Shown here in pieces: positions 43,692 to 51,491 of a stretch of 64,000 nucleotides of DNA. A program made the translations under genes and the position numbers. The notes below the pieces were generated by a model that was given only the letters and a program-made list of their open reading frames with translations, was not told the DNA's origin and did not search any database. The DNA comes from Lachnospiraceae bacterium. GTDB taxonomy: Bacteria; Bacillota; Clostridia; Lachnospirales; Lachnospiraceae. The stretch's first letter is position 1; each line of letters starts with the position of its first letter. Location: the NCBI GenBank assembly GCA_017427775.1, contig JAFRSD010000002.1, forward strand, positions 124,001 through 188,000. Direction: 5' to 3'.

Positions 43692-45265
43692 GACTGATTT
43701 CCTTTCCAAAGACAGTGATATCTGGTAACCTCACCGTTCGGATACTGCTTTACCTCGGAGGTAACCGCGAATCCGCAGGACCGGTAGAAGTCCACGCCGT
43801 CACTGTCCGTCTGTGCGTAAAGCGATGCATAACGACCGGATTCCGTTGCTTTTTGAAGCAGTTTCCTTCCGATTCCGAAGTGCCTGCAGCCCTGATCAAC
43901 GGCAATCCCGATGATCTCGGCGCAGGCCGGCTCCAAACCTTTTTCGGTGCCACATTGTCTCGAACCGTCAGGCTCTCCTTTTCCGTTCTTCCCGTCAATT
44001 ACAAGCATGCCTGCAATATAGTTCTCTGTCCGGTATACATAAGTCTCGACCGACGGGTTCTTTTGAAGCGCCGTCATTGTTTCAACATATCTCTCAAAAG
44101 TCGGTTCATACATGCAGGAAGCGTAAATCCCGTATGCATCTTCCGAAAGGATCCACTCCCGGTCCGTGCAAGCCGTAACCTCATCGCGCCGGATTACCGA
44201 CACATGCGTAGTCCCGTTGGCCTCGTCCGCGTATTCACGAAGGACCTTCATTCCGATGGCCTCCGCGGTCTTTATGGATGCCTCGTTCGTGTACTTGCAG
44301 TAGGAATAAAGCGCAGGATAGGATGTGTGGCGGAATGCCCAGTCCCGAACGGCCGCAGCCGCTTCCTTAGCATATCCCCGATTCTGCTGATCTCTTCGGA
44401 TGTGATACCCGATCTCCGGCAACAGTTCACCGTCAATGTTTTGAAGCGTCAATCCGCAGTCTCCGATCAGTTCACCGGTTTCCTTAAGACATACCGCCCA
44501 AAGACCGAAGCCGAATTGCTGATAGCGCTCCCGGTTTCTTTTAATCCAGTCACGCACCCGCGCCTCGTCAAAGGTATAAGGGTAATGCTTCATATTTTCG
44601 GAATCCGAGAAAACGGCATACAGTGCGTCATAGTCCTCCGGACGCATCTCGCGAAGCGCAAGCCTTTCGGTTTCAAGCCGGAATGGCGCGACCCTTTCCT
44701 CAAGCTCTGCATGATCCGAAAGTGCCTTCTTCGTATCGATGGAATAAGCCACCTGTACACCGTCTTCCGGATCGTCGATATACTCGCGGATACGGACTCC
44801 CCCGAGAGACTCCATCGTCTTCCAGGATGCGGGATTACTCAGGTCTGCATCCATCAGAACGGGATTGATCCCATATCGGTTACAGACCTTCAGCCCGAGA
44901 TACAGATTGACCTTGTTGTATCCTTTGCCGCGCTCCGTCGGTCGGATGCCGTAACCGATATGCCCGACGCTCTTTTTGAGCCTTTCATTCAGTGCAAGGC
45001 GAATGTTGATCATGCCGATGATCCTGTTATCGCTTTCCCTGACTAAGAAGTACTCCCGTGCGGGTACCCGAATCTCATTTGGCGTAACGAGATTGTGGGC
45101 TTCCGTCATCCGGAGCCATTCCTCGTAATCCGCAAGATGATGATTGAGGCCTCCGGCACCATTGACGTGCGAGCCGAATTTCACAAACTCATTAATATAT
45201 TCGATTGCTTCTTCTTTTCGTTCAAGGCTCGGAACTTCCAAATAGAATCGTTCCCTGTTATCCAT
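43688..45265 (-). CDS. Triple GNAT acetyltransferase fusion
   Basis: This 525-residue protein carries three GNAT domains in a row. Domain 1 (~1-190) has IGYGIRPTERGKGYNKVNLY; domain 2 (~190-365, RimJ/RimL-like) begins RLETERLALREMRPEDYD and has RRDQQNRGYAKEAA; domain 3 (~365-525) has IGIAVDQGCRHFGIGRKLLQ and ends YRSCGFAVTSEVKQYP. All three retain a recognisable acetyl-CoA loop, so each may be active. It probably acetylates more than one position or substrate. The start follows CGGAGG and a copy of the local intergenic repeat. Confidence 0.88.
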   Translation of the reverse strand: MDNRERFYLEVPSLERKEEAIEYINEFVKFGSHVNGAGGLNHHLADYEEWLRMTEAHNLVTPNEIRVPAREYFLVRESDNRIIGMINIRLALNERLKKSVGHIGYGIRPTERGKGYNKVNLYLGLKVCNRYGINPVLMDADLSNPASWKTMESLGGVRIREYIDDPEDGVQVAYSIDTKKALSDHAELEERVAPFRLETERLALREMRPEDYDALYAVFSDSENMKHYPYTFDEARVRDWIKRNRERYQQFGFGLWAVCLKETGELIGDCGLTLQNIDGELLPEIGYHIRRDQQNRGYAKEAAAAVRDWAFRHTSYPALYSYCKYTNEASIKTAEAIGMKVLREYADEANGTTHVSVIRRDEVTACTDREWILSEDAYGIYASCMYEPTFERYVETMTALQKNPSVETYVYRTENYIAGMLVIDGKNGKGEPDGSRQCGTEKGLEPACAEIIGIAVDQGCRHFGIGRKLLQKATESGRYASLYAQTDSDGVDFYRSCGFAVTSEVKQYPNGEVTRYHCLWKGNQS

Positions 45266-45277
45266 TTCTCCGTCCTC

Positions 45278-45297
45278 CGAAATCCGTGTCGCGTGCT
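45278..45297. repeat. Intergenic 20-base repeat, copy 2
   Basis: CGAAATCCGTGTCGCGTGCT lies immediately upstream of the triple-GNAT ribosome binding site. It differs in two positions from copy 1 at 46007-46026. A partial third copy (ATCCGCGTGCT) is at 49151-49161. Confidence 0.6.
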
Positions 45298-45976
45298 ACC
45301 GTAACTCCTTCAGCTTTTCATCGGTAACCGGCCCGATCTCACCCTTGTCAAACAGGTGCATCTCGCCGACCTTCCAAATGGCATCGCCCTTTACAAAGAT
45401 GGCACTCCAATCCTCCATCGCGACAATCGGATGGGTCATGGACATTTCCTTCAAAAGCGAAACGAACCATTCTCCTTCCTCATAGTGGGCCTTGATCGTA
45501 ATGTCCGTGAAGCCGAGAGCCTCATAGAACTCCGGATTGTCCCAGACATAAGCAACCAGGCGTCCGAGGTTCATGGATCCCGCACTCACGCCGAGGATCA
45601 CTGCCTTGCTCCTATGAAGTTCCGTATCAATCCCGAGGTCACGGACCAGCTGAATCTGCCATGTCGATTCGCCGCCCATGAGCCAGATACAATCCGCCTC
45701 ACGGATAAGTTTTACTGCCTCTTCCGCTCCGGTACGCCGGTCGATCACGTGCTTTACGGCAAATGCCAAGCCAATCTCCGCAAGCATCTCATGCATACCG
45801 TCGCGGTCGTCATCATTCTGCGCATAATTCTCCGGGTCAGCACTGATAAATACAATCAGATCCCGTTTGGGTAGGTTTTCACGTAAAACCGCCGCAAGAG
45901 CATCGTTAAAATAATGCTCCGGGAAGCCGCTGAACAGCCCGAGAAGGCGCGCGTTCATACTCTTATTTGTTTTCAT
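45296..45976 (-). CDS. Peptidase E-like (S51 family) serine hydrolase
   Basis: This protein of 226 residues resembles aspartyl dipeptidase/cyanophycinase-type class I glutamine-amidotransferase-fold peptidases. The nucleophile elbow is LGVSAGSMN (Ser131), and CIWLMGGEST upstream matches the conserved GG segment of the family. I chose the ATG at 45976, seven bases after GGAG; one two codons upstream is possible. The substrate is likely a small peptide or amide. Confidence 0.83.
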   Translation of the reverse strand: MKTNKSMNARLLGLFSGFPEHYFNDALAAVLRENLPKRDLIVFISADPENYAQNDDDRDGMHEMLAEIGLAFAVKHVIDRRTGAEEAVKLIREADCIWLMGGESTWQIQLVRDLGIDTELHRSKAVILGVSAGSMNLGRLVAYVWDNPEFYEALGFTDITIKAHYEEGEWFVSLLKEMSMTHPIVAMEDWSAIFVKGDAIWKVGEMHLFDKGEIGPVTDEKLKELR

Positions 45977-46006
45977 TTTCATACTCCTGATCATTATTTC
46001 GTCTTA

Positions 46007-46026
46007 CGAAATCCGCATCGCGTGCT
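46007..46026. repeat. Intergenic 20-base repeat, copy 1
   Basis: CGAAATCCGCATCGCGTGCT lies in the 81-base gap upstream of the peptidase E-like gene and matches copy 2 (45278-45297) in 18 of 20 positions. Function unknown. Confidence 0.6.
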
Positions 46027-46057
46027 CGTTACACGCGGGAGTCATGCTCTCCTGTCG

Positions 46058-46846
46058 TTACTGCGGCTGCATATTATTTCTGATCAGACGTAGCATAGCG
46101 CCTGCGTACTCTTTCGCAGCGCTTATATCATACCCCGGCGTTTCGCCGCGATATTCCGATAATGCACCCAGGAGAAGCATATGGTACTTCTCCGGTAAGT
46201 TCTTAAGCCCCCACTCGCCGCCTTCTTTCTTCGAGAGGACGCTTCCGTCCTTCTGAAACGCAAGGACTCTGGCGAGATTCAGCGTAAGATACATCGTATC
46301 TTCGGCGATATCGTCCTCTGCATCGGCGATATCGTACCAAAGCGAGTCCATATAATCTTCTGCGGGCACTTCCCCGAAGACTTCCTCAATCGGCGCTCCG
46401 CACAGGCACACGCCTCTTGCGCGGATTACCGTAATGTGCGCCGCCAGATCCCTGTCGGTGCCCTTCATCTTTGCAATATAATTCTCCGGATTACTCCGGT
46501 ACCAATCAAGGTGCATCTTCGAAAAATGCAGCTCAAAAGGCGTCGGGTATACGAAGGGTTTGCATACCCCGCGCCTCACGACGCTCATCTCGATGCCCTT
46601 CGCGGGACCGGTTTCATTGAGGGATACAACCATATCCAGAAAGGCACGTTTCACGGTATCCGTGGGTTCCTCATTCACAACAACCAGTAGGTCGACATCG
46701 CTCTTTTCGGGTTTGAAGCACCCCATCACCGCCGAGCCGTGAAGGTATACGCCGACCAGGTTGTCACCGAGGATTCTCTCGGATTCCTGTGTAAATTGTC
46801 CTGCAACCCTGCCAGCCTCATTCGGTTGTAGCCCACGAATTACCAT
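46058..46846 (-). CDS. AadA-like aminoglycoside nucleotidyltransferase
   Basis: This is a nucleotidyltransferase of 262 residues, the length of ANT(3'')/ANT(9) enzymes. The active site is HGSAVMGCFKPEKSDVDLLV, with Gly37-Ser38 and the metal-binding Asp50 and Asp52. A C-terminal helical domain includes VCLCGAPIEEVFGEVPAED, as in the AadA family, which adenylylates streptomycin and spectinomycin. The ATG has AGGGAC upstream. Substrate unproven; some family members have other targets. Confidence 0.86.
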   Translation of the reverse strand: MVIRGLQPNEAGRVAGQFTQESERILGDNLVGVYLHGSAVMGCFKPEKSDVDLLVVVNEEPTDTVKRAFLDMVVSLNETGPAKGIEMSVVRRGVCKPFVYPTPFELHFSKMHLDWYRSNPENYIAKMKGTDRDLAAHITVIRARGVCLCGAPIEEVFGEVPAEDYMDSLWYDIADAEDDIAEDTMYLTLNLARVLAFQKDGSVLSKKEGGEWGLKNLPEKYHMLLLGALSEYRGETPGYDISAAKEYAGAMLRLIRNNMQPQ

Positions 46847-46859
46847 TTGTCCCTGCCAA

Positions 46860-47399
46860 TTATTTCAAGTATTTTTCGATTCCTCGGTCGGTCCACATCT
46901 GAACCTCCACATAGCACTCCGGGCCGAATTTAAAATCCGGATTCCAGTGCTGCGGAAGGCCGTACTTTTCGATGATTCCGAGGATTTCTTTGTAGGTGTA
47001 AAGCCGGTTCCGATATTCTTTGCCGTCCTTCACATTTCCGCTGAAGGTCGGGTGCGAATCGCCGTAGGTAAAGGAAAGCGTTCGCACGTCAATATCCGCT
47101 GTATCGATTGTGACAAAGGCGGTCTGCTCGTACCATTTTTCAAAGAAAGGACATGCCTCGACGACCAGGTAATGAGGGGTTTCCCGCTCGATCAGTCCGC
47201 CTTTTTTGCGGAATTCATCGAGAAGGATTTTTTCGAACCTGCGCCGCTTCTGCACATAATCTTCCGGCCGCTTCGAGATGAAGGCGTCCGGCTTCTCCGA
47301 GCGGATCCGTTTTAACACTTCTTCCGCCTGTGCATCCGAAAGCTCCGAAATGCTTCGGAAAGGTCCGTTTTTCTTTTCGTAATAATGGTATAAAAGCAT
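46860..47399 (-). CDS. Conserved protein of unknown function (MLLYHYYE-type)
   Basis: This 179-residue soluble protein begins MLLYHYYEKKNGPFRSISEL, a start I associate with a widespread but uncharacterised Firmicutes family. It contains no recognised catalytic motif. Two parts can be seen: a helical first half with many charged residues (KRRRFEKILLDEFRKKGG) and a beta-rich second half (VTIDTADIDVRTLSFTYGD). It lies 13 bases upstream of the AadA-like gene in the array. Confidence 0.7.
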   Translation of the reverse strand: MLLYHYYEKKNGPFRSISELSDAQAEEVLKRIRSEKPDAFISKRPEDYVQKRRRFEKILLDEFRKKGGLIERETPHYLVVEACPFFEKWYEQTAFVTIDTADIDVRTLSFTYGDSHPTFSGNVKDGKEYRNRLYTYKEILGIIEKYGLPQHWNPDFKFGPECYVEVQMWTDRGIEKYLK

Positions 47400-47420
47400 C
47401 GGCGTGTCTCCTATGTCACA

Positions 47421-48635
47421 TTAAAAATGCTCTCCGACATAAATCTTCTTCGGGATGAAGACGCGGCGTAACATCTCTTCATTCGCGTTCACAGTTACGT
47501 CCGTGCGAAGCATCGCCTCGTCCACGTTAAGTGCACCGATTGCAAGCTGTCCGAGTGCCCGCACGTTAATCTCAAGATCGGCTTTCGGTGATACACCTGC
47601 GGCGCTCTTGTCGTCCGCCACAAAACGTTCCCCCACTAATTCGACACGGTCGGGAAGAACGCGATAAGTGCGGTTGTTCTCCTCAATCATTTCGTCCGAA
47701 ATCCGGATTGTGAAGTTGCAGTCCGAAGGCTTCTTAATCGTCTCAAGAAGCTTCTTTGCGTTAATGACGCGCACCATGAAGTTCGGGAATACCGTCTCCT
47801 TGATCGCGTACGCGTTGGGCGTCACGATGACACGAAGAAGGTCAATCCCTGCGGGAAGCCTCAGCTCAATCGTGCCGTAGTCCGCCTCGAATCTCGCGAG
47901 GAAACCGAGCACTGCGCGGAAGCCTTCGCGGCCTGTCCATGTGCACTCCTCCACCTGAAGGATTGCGGCCGGATCGTTCTTGATGTCTGTAAAAATCACA
48001 TAGGCAATCGGCTCGCCGTCCTCCTTTAACACATAGGAAAAGCGGCGGTCGATATACTCTTTCTCGACTTTCATGTGCTCGAGCATCTGTTCTTCCGTGC
48101 GCTTGTGCGCCAGGTTATACTGAGGCGCAAAGTCGTTGTAAACCGCAAGGAAATCGTCCACCGGACTGCCCTGCTTCCATTTTACGGCCTCACCGTCGAA
48201 ACGGTACCGGCACAGAAGCTCCGGCGTGAGGCTGTACTGGCTCCAGCCGATGACCGTCTCGTAGCCGAATTTGCGGTAGAATTCATGTTTGAACGGATAG
48301 AGCGCCGAGATTACCTCGCCGTTTGCATACGCCTCCGGCAGCAAATCCTTAAAGATTGCCCGGATCGCGCCCGAATTGCGATACTCCGGCAGTGTTGCCA
48401 CAGCGCCGATGCCGCCGGCCTTCACAGTTGTTCCGTCCATATAAAAATCAAAATGATTATTGATAATGCGCGCCATCAACGTATTGTTGTCGTCAAATGC
48501 GCCCCAGTCCTCGATTGTGGCATTCAGCTGGCGCTCTCGCCTTGCTTCCACGTCATCAACACGCATGTGAAAGCAATAAACCGCTGTCAGGTACGCGGCA
48601 TATCGCTCCTCGCCGGCTAACTTTCGTACTTCCAT
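47421..48635 (-). CDS. Eis-like acetyltransferase (GNAT-GNAT-SCP2)
   Basis: This 404-residue protein has the length and architecture of Eis, which multi-acetylates aminoglycosides in mycobacteria. Domain 1 (~1-150) holds the acetyl-CoA site GGIGAVATLPEYRNSGAIRA and the segment YPFKHEFYRKFGYE with the catalytic-type tyrosine. Domain 2 (~150-290) is a degenerate GNAT. Domain 3 (~300-404) is SCP2-like and ends GEHF, with the C-terminal carboxylate that acts in Eis catalysis. The ATG follows GTGAGGAG. Eis homologues also modify other amines. Confidence 0.88.
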   Translation of the reverse strand: MEVRKLAGEERYAAYLTAVYCFHMRVDDVEARRERQLNATIEDWGAFDDNNTLMARIINNHFDFYMDGTTVKAGGIGAVATLPEYRNSGAIRAIFKDLLPEAYANGEVISALYPFKHEFYRKFGYETVIGWSQYSLTPELLCRYRFDGEAVKWKQGSPVDDFLAVYNDFAPQYNLAHKRTEEQMLEHMKVEKEYIDRRFSYVLKEDGEPIAYVIFTDIKNDPAAILQVEECTWTGREGFRAVLGFLARFEADYGTIELRLPAGIDLLRVIVTPNAYAIKETVFPNFMVRVINAKKLLETIKKPSDCNFTIRISDEMIEENNRTYRVLPDRVELVGERFVADDKSAAGVSPKADLEINVRALGQLAIGALNVDEAMLRTDVTVNANEEMLRRVFIPKKIYVGEHF

Positions 48636-48645
48636 AATTGTCTCC

Positions 48646-49113
48646 TCACAATTTGTACTGCATGAAATTCCCGTTGTGGGTAAATCCGTAGGCGGTGTAA
48701 AGCTTCACGCCCATGTTCGACGCCGTGATCTGCACCGCGCCGCAGCCGTACGCTCTCGCCTCCTCCACCACACGGTGGAGAAGCTCCTTCGCGATGCCCA
48801 TGCGGCGGTACGCCGGGTCTGTGAACATGCTCGAAAGAAGTCCCAACCGCCCCGTCGGGCAGCTGAAATACGGCGGCTTTTCGACCATTGACATGCCGCT
48901 GGTTCCGACGATCTTCTCCCCGTCCATCGCAAGCCACGACACGAATGTCCCGTCCGCCATATGCCGGTGATAGAAGTCCCAAAGTGCCGCCTCGAGATCA
49001 ACCTCCGGGGGCACCTTACCTTCCGAGGTGTACTCTTCCTTAAGCTGCGTAATCCGCATTTTGATAAACGTTCCGAGCTCCGCTTCGGTCATCTTTTTAT
49101 ACGTGATTTCCAT
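48646..49113 (-). CDS. GNAT acetyltransferase
   Basis: This single-domain acetyltransferase has 155 residues. The core LGLLSSMFTDPAYRRMGIAK and loop YRRMGIAKELL bind acetyl-CoA, and GAVQITASNMGVKLYTAYGF is the usual C-terminal strand and helix. I chose the ATG at 49113; an ATG at 49152 would add 13 residues but has a poor ribosome binding site. It lies 10 bases upstream of the Eis-like gene. Substrate unknown. Confidence 0.84.
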   Translation of the reverse strand: MEITYKKMTEAELGTFIKMRITQLKEEYTSEGKVPPEVDLEAALWDFYHRHMADGTFVSWLAMDGEKIVGTSGMSMVEKPPYFSCPTGRLGLLSSMFTDPAYRRMGIAKELLHRVVEEARAYGCGAVQITASNMGVKLYTAYGFTHNGNFMQYKL

Positions 49114-49183
49114 ATCAATGTCTGCCTTATTTAATCTGTGTTTTTGCTCCATCCGCGTGCTCAGGCAACGCCATTACGCATCG

Positions 49184-49981
49184 TTAGAACAGCTCGTCCA
49201 GCAAAATGTAATACTTGATTCTCTCCCAATCCGGCTCGATTCCGAGTTTTCCGAACAGGTCGTCCGGTTTGACTCCCTCATAGTATTTGCCGTACGTGCC
49301 GTCGGCATTGTGCTTGAGGCTTCGGTAGCCGAGCGCGATGTCGTACCAGCGGTCTGCGATCCCGGCATCCCCGAGGTCAATAAATCCGCTCACTTTGCCG
49401 TCCTCGAAGAATACATTCGGCAGGCAGAAGTCTCCGTGCGCGAACACCGGGTCCGGCTCCGGCTGATGGTCATATAACCACTGAAGAAGCTCCTCGGGAT
49501 TGTTGAATCCGCCCTCGCCGAAGGTTTCCGGCTCCACGTCCTCAAGGTCCACCAGATTATGCTCGATACGGTACTTTGCCTCCTCAAGTTCCGCCTTAAG
49601 ATCAAAGGTCTTCGGGCAGTCCGAGATGTCAACGCTCCAGAGCATCTTAAGCGCTTCCGCAAGAAGCGTCACAAGCTCCTCCGGGCGGGTCATGTAATAT
49701 TCATCACATGCCATACGACCTCTTACTTTGCTCATCAGCAGATACCGATAACCGTCCTTCACCTCGGTCGCAAGGACCTTCGGTGCCGGAAGCTTGCCGT
49801 CAAGCCACTGCATGACATTTACCATCTGCGCGATCCCGGGACGTTCCTCCTCAATCTTCAAGACGAAGTCGTCGTAGATTCGCACAAGCGAGCCGGATTT
49901 GCCGAAATCATTGGTTTCGTAAGGCTTGTCCTCCGTCAGTTTCCGGATGGATTCCGGAAGGTTTTTCATAACATCATCCAT
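49184..49981 (-). CDS. APH(3')-type aminoglycoside phosphotransferase
   Basis: This antibiotic kinase of 265 residues is the length of APH(3') enzymes. Lys42 in DFVLKIEEE fits the ATP-anchoring lysine, the catalytic loop is VFAHGDFCLPNVFF (Asp184), the metal-binding motif is FIDLGDAGIADRWYDIA (Asp202), and the protein ends in LLDELF, the C-terminal signature of APH(3'). All catalytic residues are intact, so kanamycin/neomycin-type activity is likely. The ATG at 49981 follows GGGAG. A strong hairpin lies just upstream of the ribosome binding site. Confidence 0.93.
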   Translation of the reverse strand: MDDVMKNLPESIRKLTEDKPYETNDFGKSGSLVRIYDDFVLKIEEERPGIAQMVNVMQWLDGKLPAPKVLATEVKDGYRYLLMSKVRGRMACDEYYMTRPEELVTLLAEALKMLWSVDISDCPKTFDLKAELEEAKYRIEHNLVDLEDVEPETFGEGGFNNPEELLQWLYDHQPEPDPVFAHGDFCLPNVFFEDGKVSGFIDLGDAGIADRWYDIALGYRSLKHNADGTYGKYYEGVKPDDLFGKLGIEPDWERIKYYILLDELF

Positions 49982-49993
49982 ATTCGCTCCCAT

Positions 49994-50019
49994 GACCGCA
50001 AGGCAACCTGCCTGCGGTC
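49994..50019 (-). promoter_or_regulatory. Hairpin immediately upstream of the APH(3') ribosome binding site
   Basis: GACCGCA and TGCGGTC enclose GGCA/TGCC with one bulged base. The hairpin ends a few bases before GGGAG of the APH gene. No T tract follows, so it is not a terminator. It could act as a translational or processing element. The 117-base gap contains no gene. Confidence 0.5.
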
Positions 50020-50098
50020 ACTGCTTCCTTGAAATCAACGTTCTCCAACTGCCGCAGGTGGTCTGCCCCACCCGCGCAATCTTTTAAATCATTTTCCC

Positions 50099-50638
50099 CT
50101 ACAGTTCCAATACCGCGGGCATTTCTTCGCCTTCCTCATAATGTTCGGGAAGTTCCTTAAATCCGAACGAAAGATAAAGCTTCTTTGCCACCTCATTCTC
50201 CGGTTCATAGGAAAGCCAGCAGTACTTCGCCTCTCCCATCGGGAAGGTACGGCAATACTCAAGCGCAAGCCTAAAGGCTTCCCGGCCGTAGCCGTTTCCC
50301 TGGTATCTCCGGTCAATCATGAAACGCCAGATACAATAGTTGTTCCTCAAAAACCAATCAGCGCTGGGCTCCGTTCCGTCATCTTCACCGACATCATACC
50401 CGATCATAATGAATCCGACAGGCTTCTTGCCCTTATAAATTCCGAGAGGAGCTACCTGCTTTCCTTCGGAAATCATGCAAACGCAGGCGTGAACAAGGCT
50501 GTCCTTATTCCTTGCGACATAATTCTGCTGTTCCTTCTTCACGTGAAGGTTTATGATTGCTTCAAAATTGTCCCACGTAATCTTCTCAAAATGCAGTGAT
50601 TCATCTACTGCTTCCTCAGTCTTCTTATTGTTACTCAT
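50099..50638 (-). CDS. GNAT acetyltransferase, spermidine/spermine-acetyltransferase-like (BltD type)
   Basis: This 179-residue acetyltransferase has the core YCIWRFMIDRRYQGNGYGRE, whose W-R-F-M-I-D-x-x-Y-Q-G-x-G-x-G pattern is that of the BltD/SSAT branch acting on polyamines, followed by LSYEPENEVAKKLYLSFGF. In Bacillus bltD accompanies a drug exporter. Polyamines interact with ribosomes and nucleic acids, so the gene fits a stress role, but the substrate is not proven. Confidence 0.85.
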   Translation of the reverse strand: MSNNKKTEEAVDESLHFEKITWDNFEAIINLHVKKEQQNYVARNKDSLVHACVCMISEGKQVAPLGIYKGKKPVGFIMIGYDVGEDDGTEPSADWFLRNNYCIWRFMIDRRYQGNGYGREAFRLALEYCRTFPMGEAKYCWLSYEPENEVAKKLYLSFGFKELPEHYEEGEEMPAVLEL

Positions 50639-50690
50639 ATAGTCCTCCTTCCGCCGTATCGGGCGGAACCTTCATATATTGCGCCCCGGG

Positions 50691-51476
50691 CTACATGTTC
50701 CCAAGGACCTCATCCAAGTCATAATTCTTTGATTGTAAAATCACCGCCTGCTCCGGAAAAACCTCCCTAAGGATTCGTTTCTCCACCGCCATGCGATGCT
50801 CTAGATGCTTCACAAGCCCGTCGAAGCCGCGAAGCCCGTGGCGCACACCGTGGGGACTCTCCTCTAAGAATCCGACCATCAGCGGAAACCACATTTCGTT
50901 GCCGTTTGCGTCAACCCGTTCCTTCCGAATGACCTGAAGCGATCCGGCGATATCATCTGCCTCCAGATACAGAATCCGGAAGTCCCGCCCCGCGAGAACG
51001 GCCTTAAGCCGCAGGAAAAATGCCACAATCTCTTCGTCTGTCATTTCGTAAAACAGGATCTGATTTTCAACTATGTTTTGGAAAAAAGAACACTCGAAAA
51101 CGGCTTTGTCACCGCTCCACCTTTCATAGCGGGTAATGATAATCTCCTCAAACTCCACGCGGCTTAAGCGGTTATTGTAGATCTCGTACTGATCCAGGTC
51201 TTTATGAAACCCGGGCTCATCCGTAATGATCCTTGTATAAGTGACGATCCGCCGGTCACCCTCCGTATGCGTGTTCGCAATGATCTCCTCACGGAGTCTG
51301 TCATATTTTGCGAGCACCGACTCGTATTGTGCCTCTGTCATATATGTGCACCACGCGAGTTCCACCGGGTTGTAATCGCCCTCGCGATATACCCGGTAAT
51401 CCGGAAAATGCTCCGCTAAACGTCCCACAAGCGTGCTCTTGCCCGCTCCCTGAACGCCTTCCACGAAATAATTCAT
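50691..51476 (-). CDS. P-loop kinase-like protein
   Basis: This 261-residue protein begins MNYFVEGVQGAGKSTLVGRL, a Walker A (GVQGAGKST) of the thymidylate-kinase/shikimate-kinase class. Later VFECSFFQNIVENQ resembles the substrate-binding region of nucleoside kinases and RKERVDANG may belong to the lid. I do not recognise the exact family. It is 52 bases from the BltD-like gene and 15 from the kinase-GNAT fusion. It could phosphorylate a drug or a nucleoside. Confidence 0.75.
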   Translation of the reverse strand: MNYFVEGVQGAGKSTLVGRLAEHFPDYRVYREGDYNPVELAWCTYMTEAQYESVLAKYDRLREEIIANTHTEGDRRIVTYTRIITDEPGFHKDLDQYEIYNNRLSRVEFEEIIITRYERWSGDKAVFECSFFQNIVENQILFYEMTDEEIVAFFLRLKAVLAGRDFRILYLEADDIAGSLQVIRKERVDANGNEMWFPLMVGFLEESPHGVRHGLRGFDGLVKHLEHRMAVEKRILREVFPEQAVILQSKNYDLDEVLGNM

Positions 51477-51491
51477 GAATGGATCACCTCA

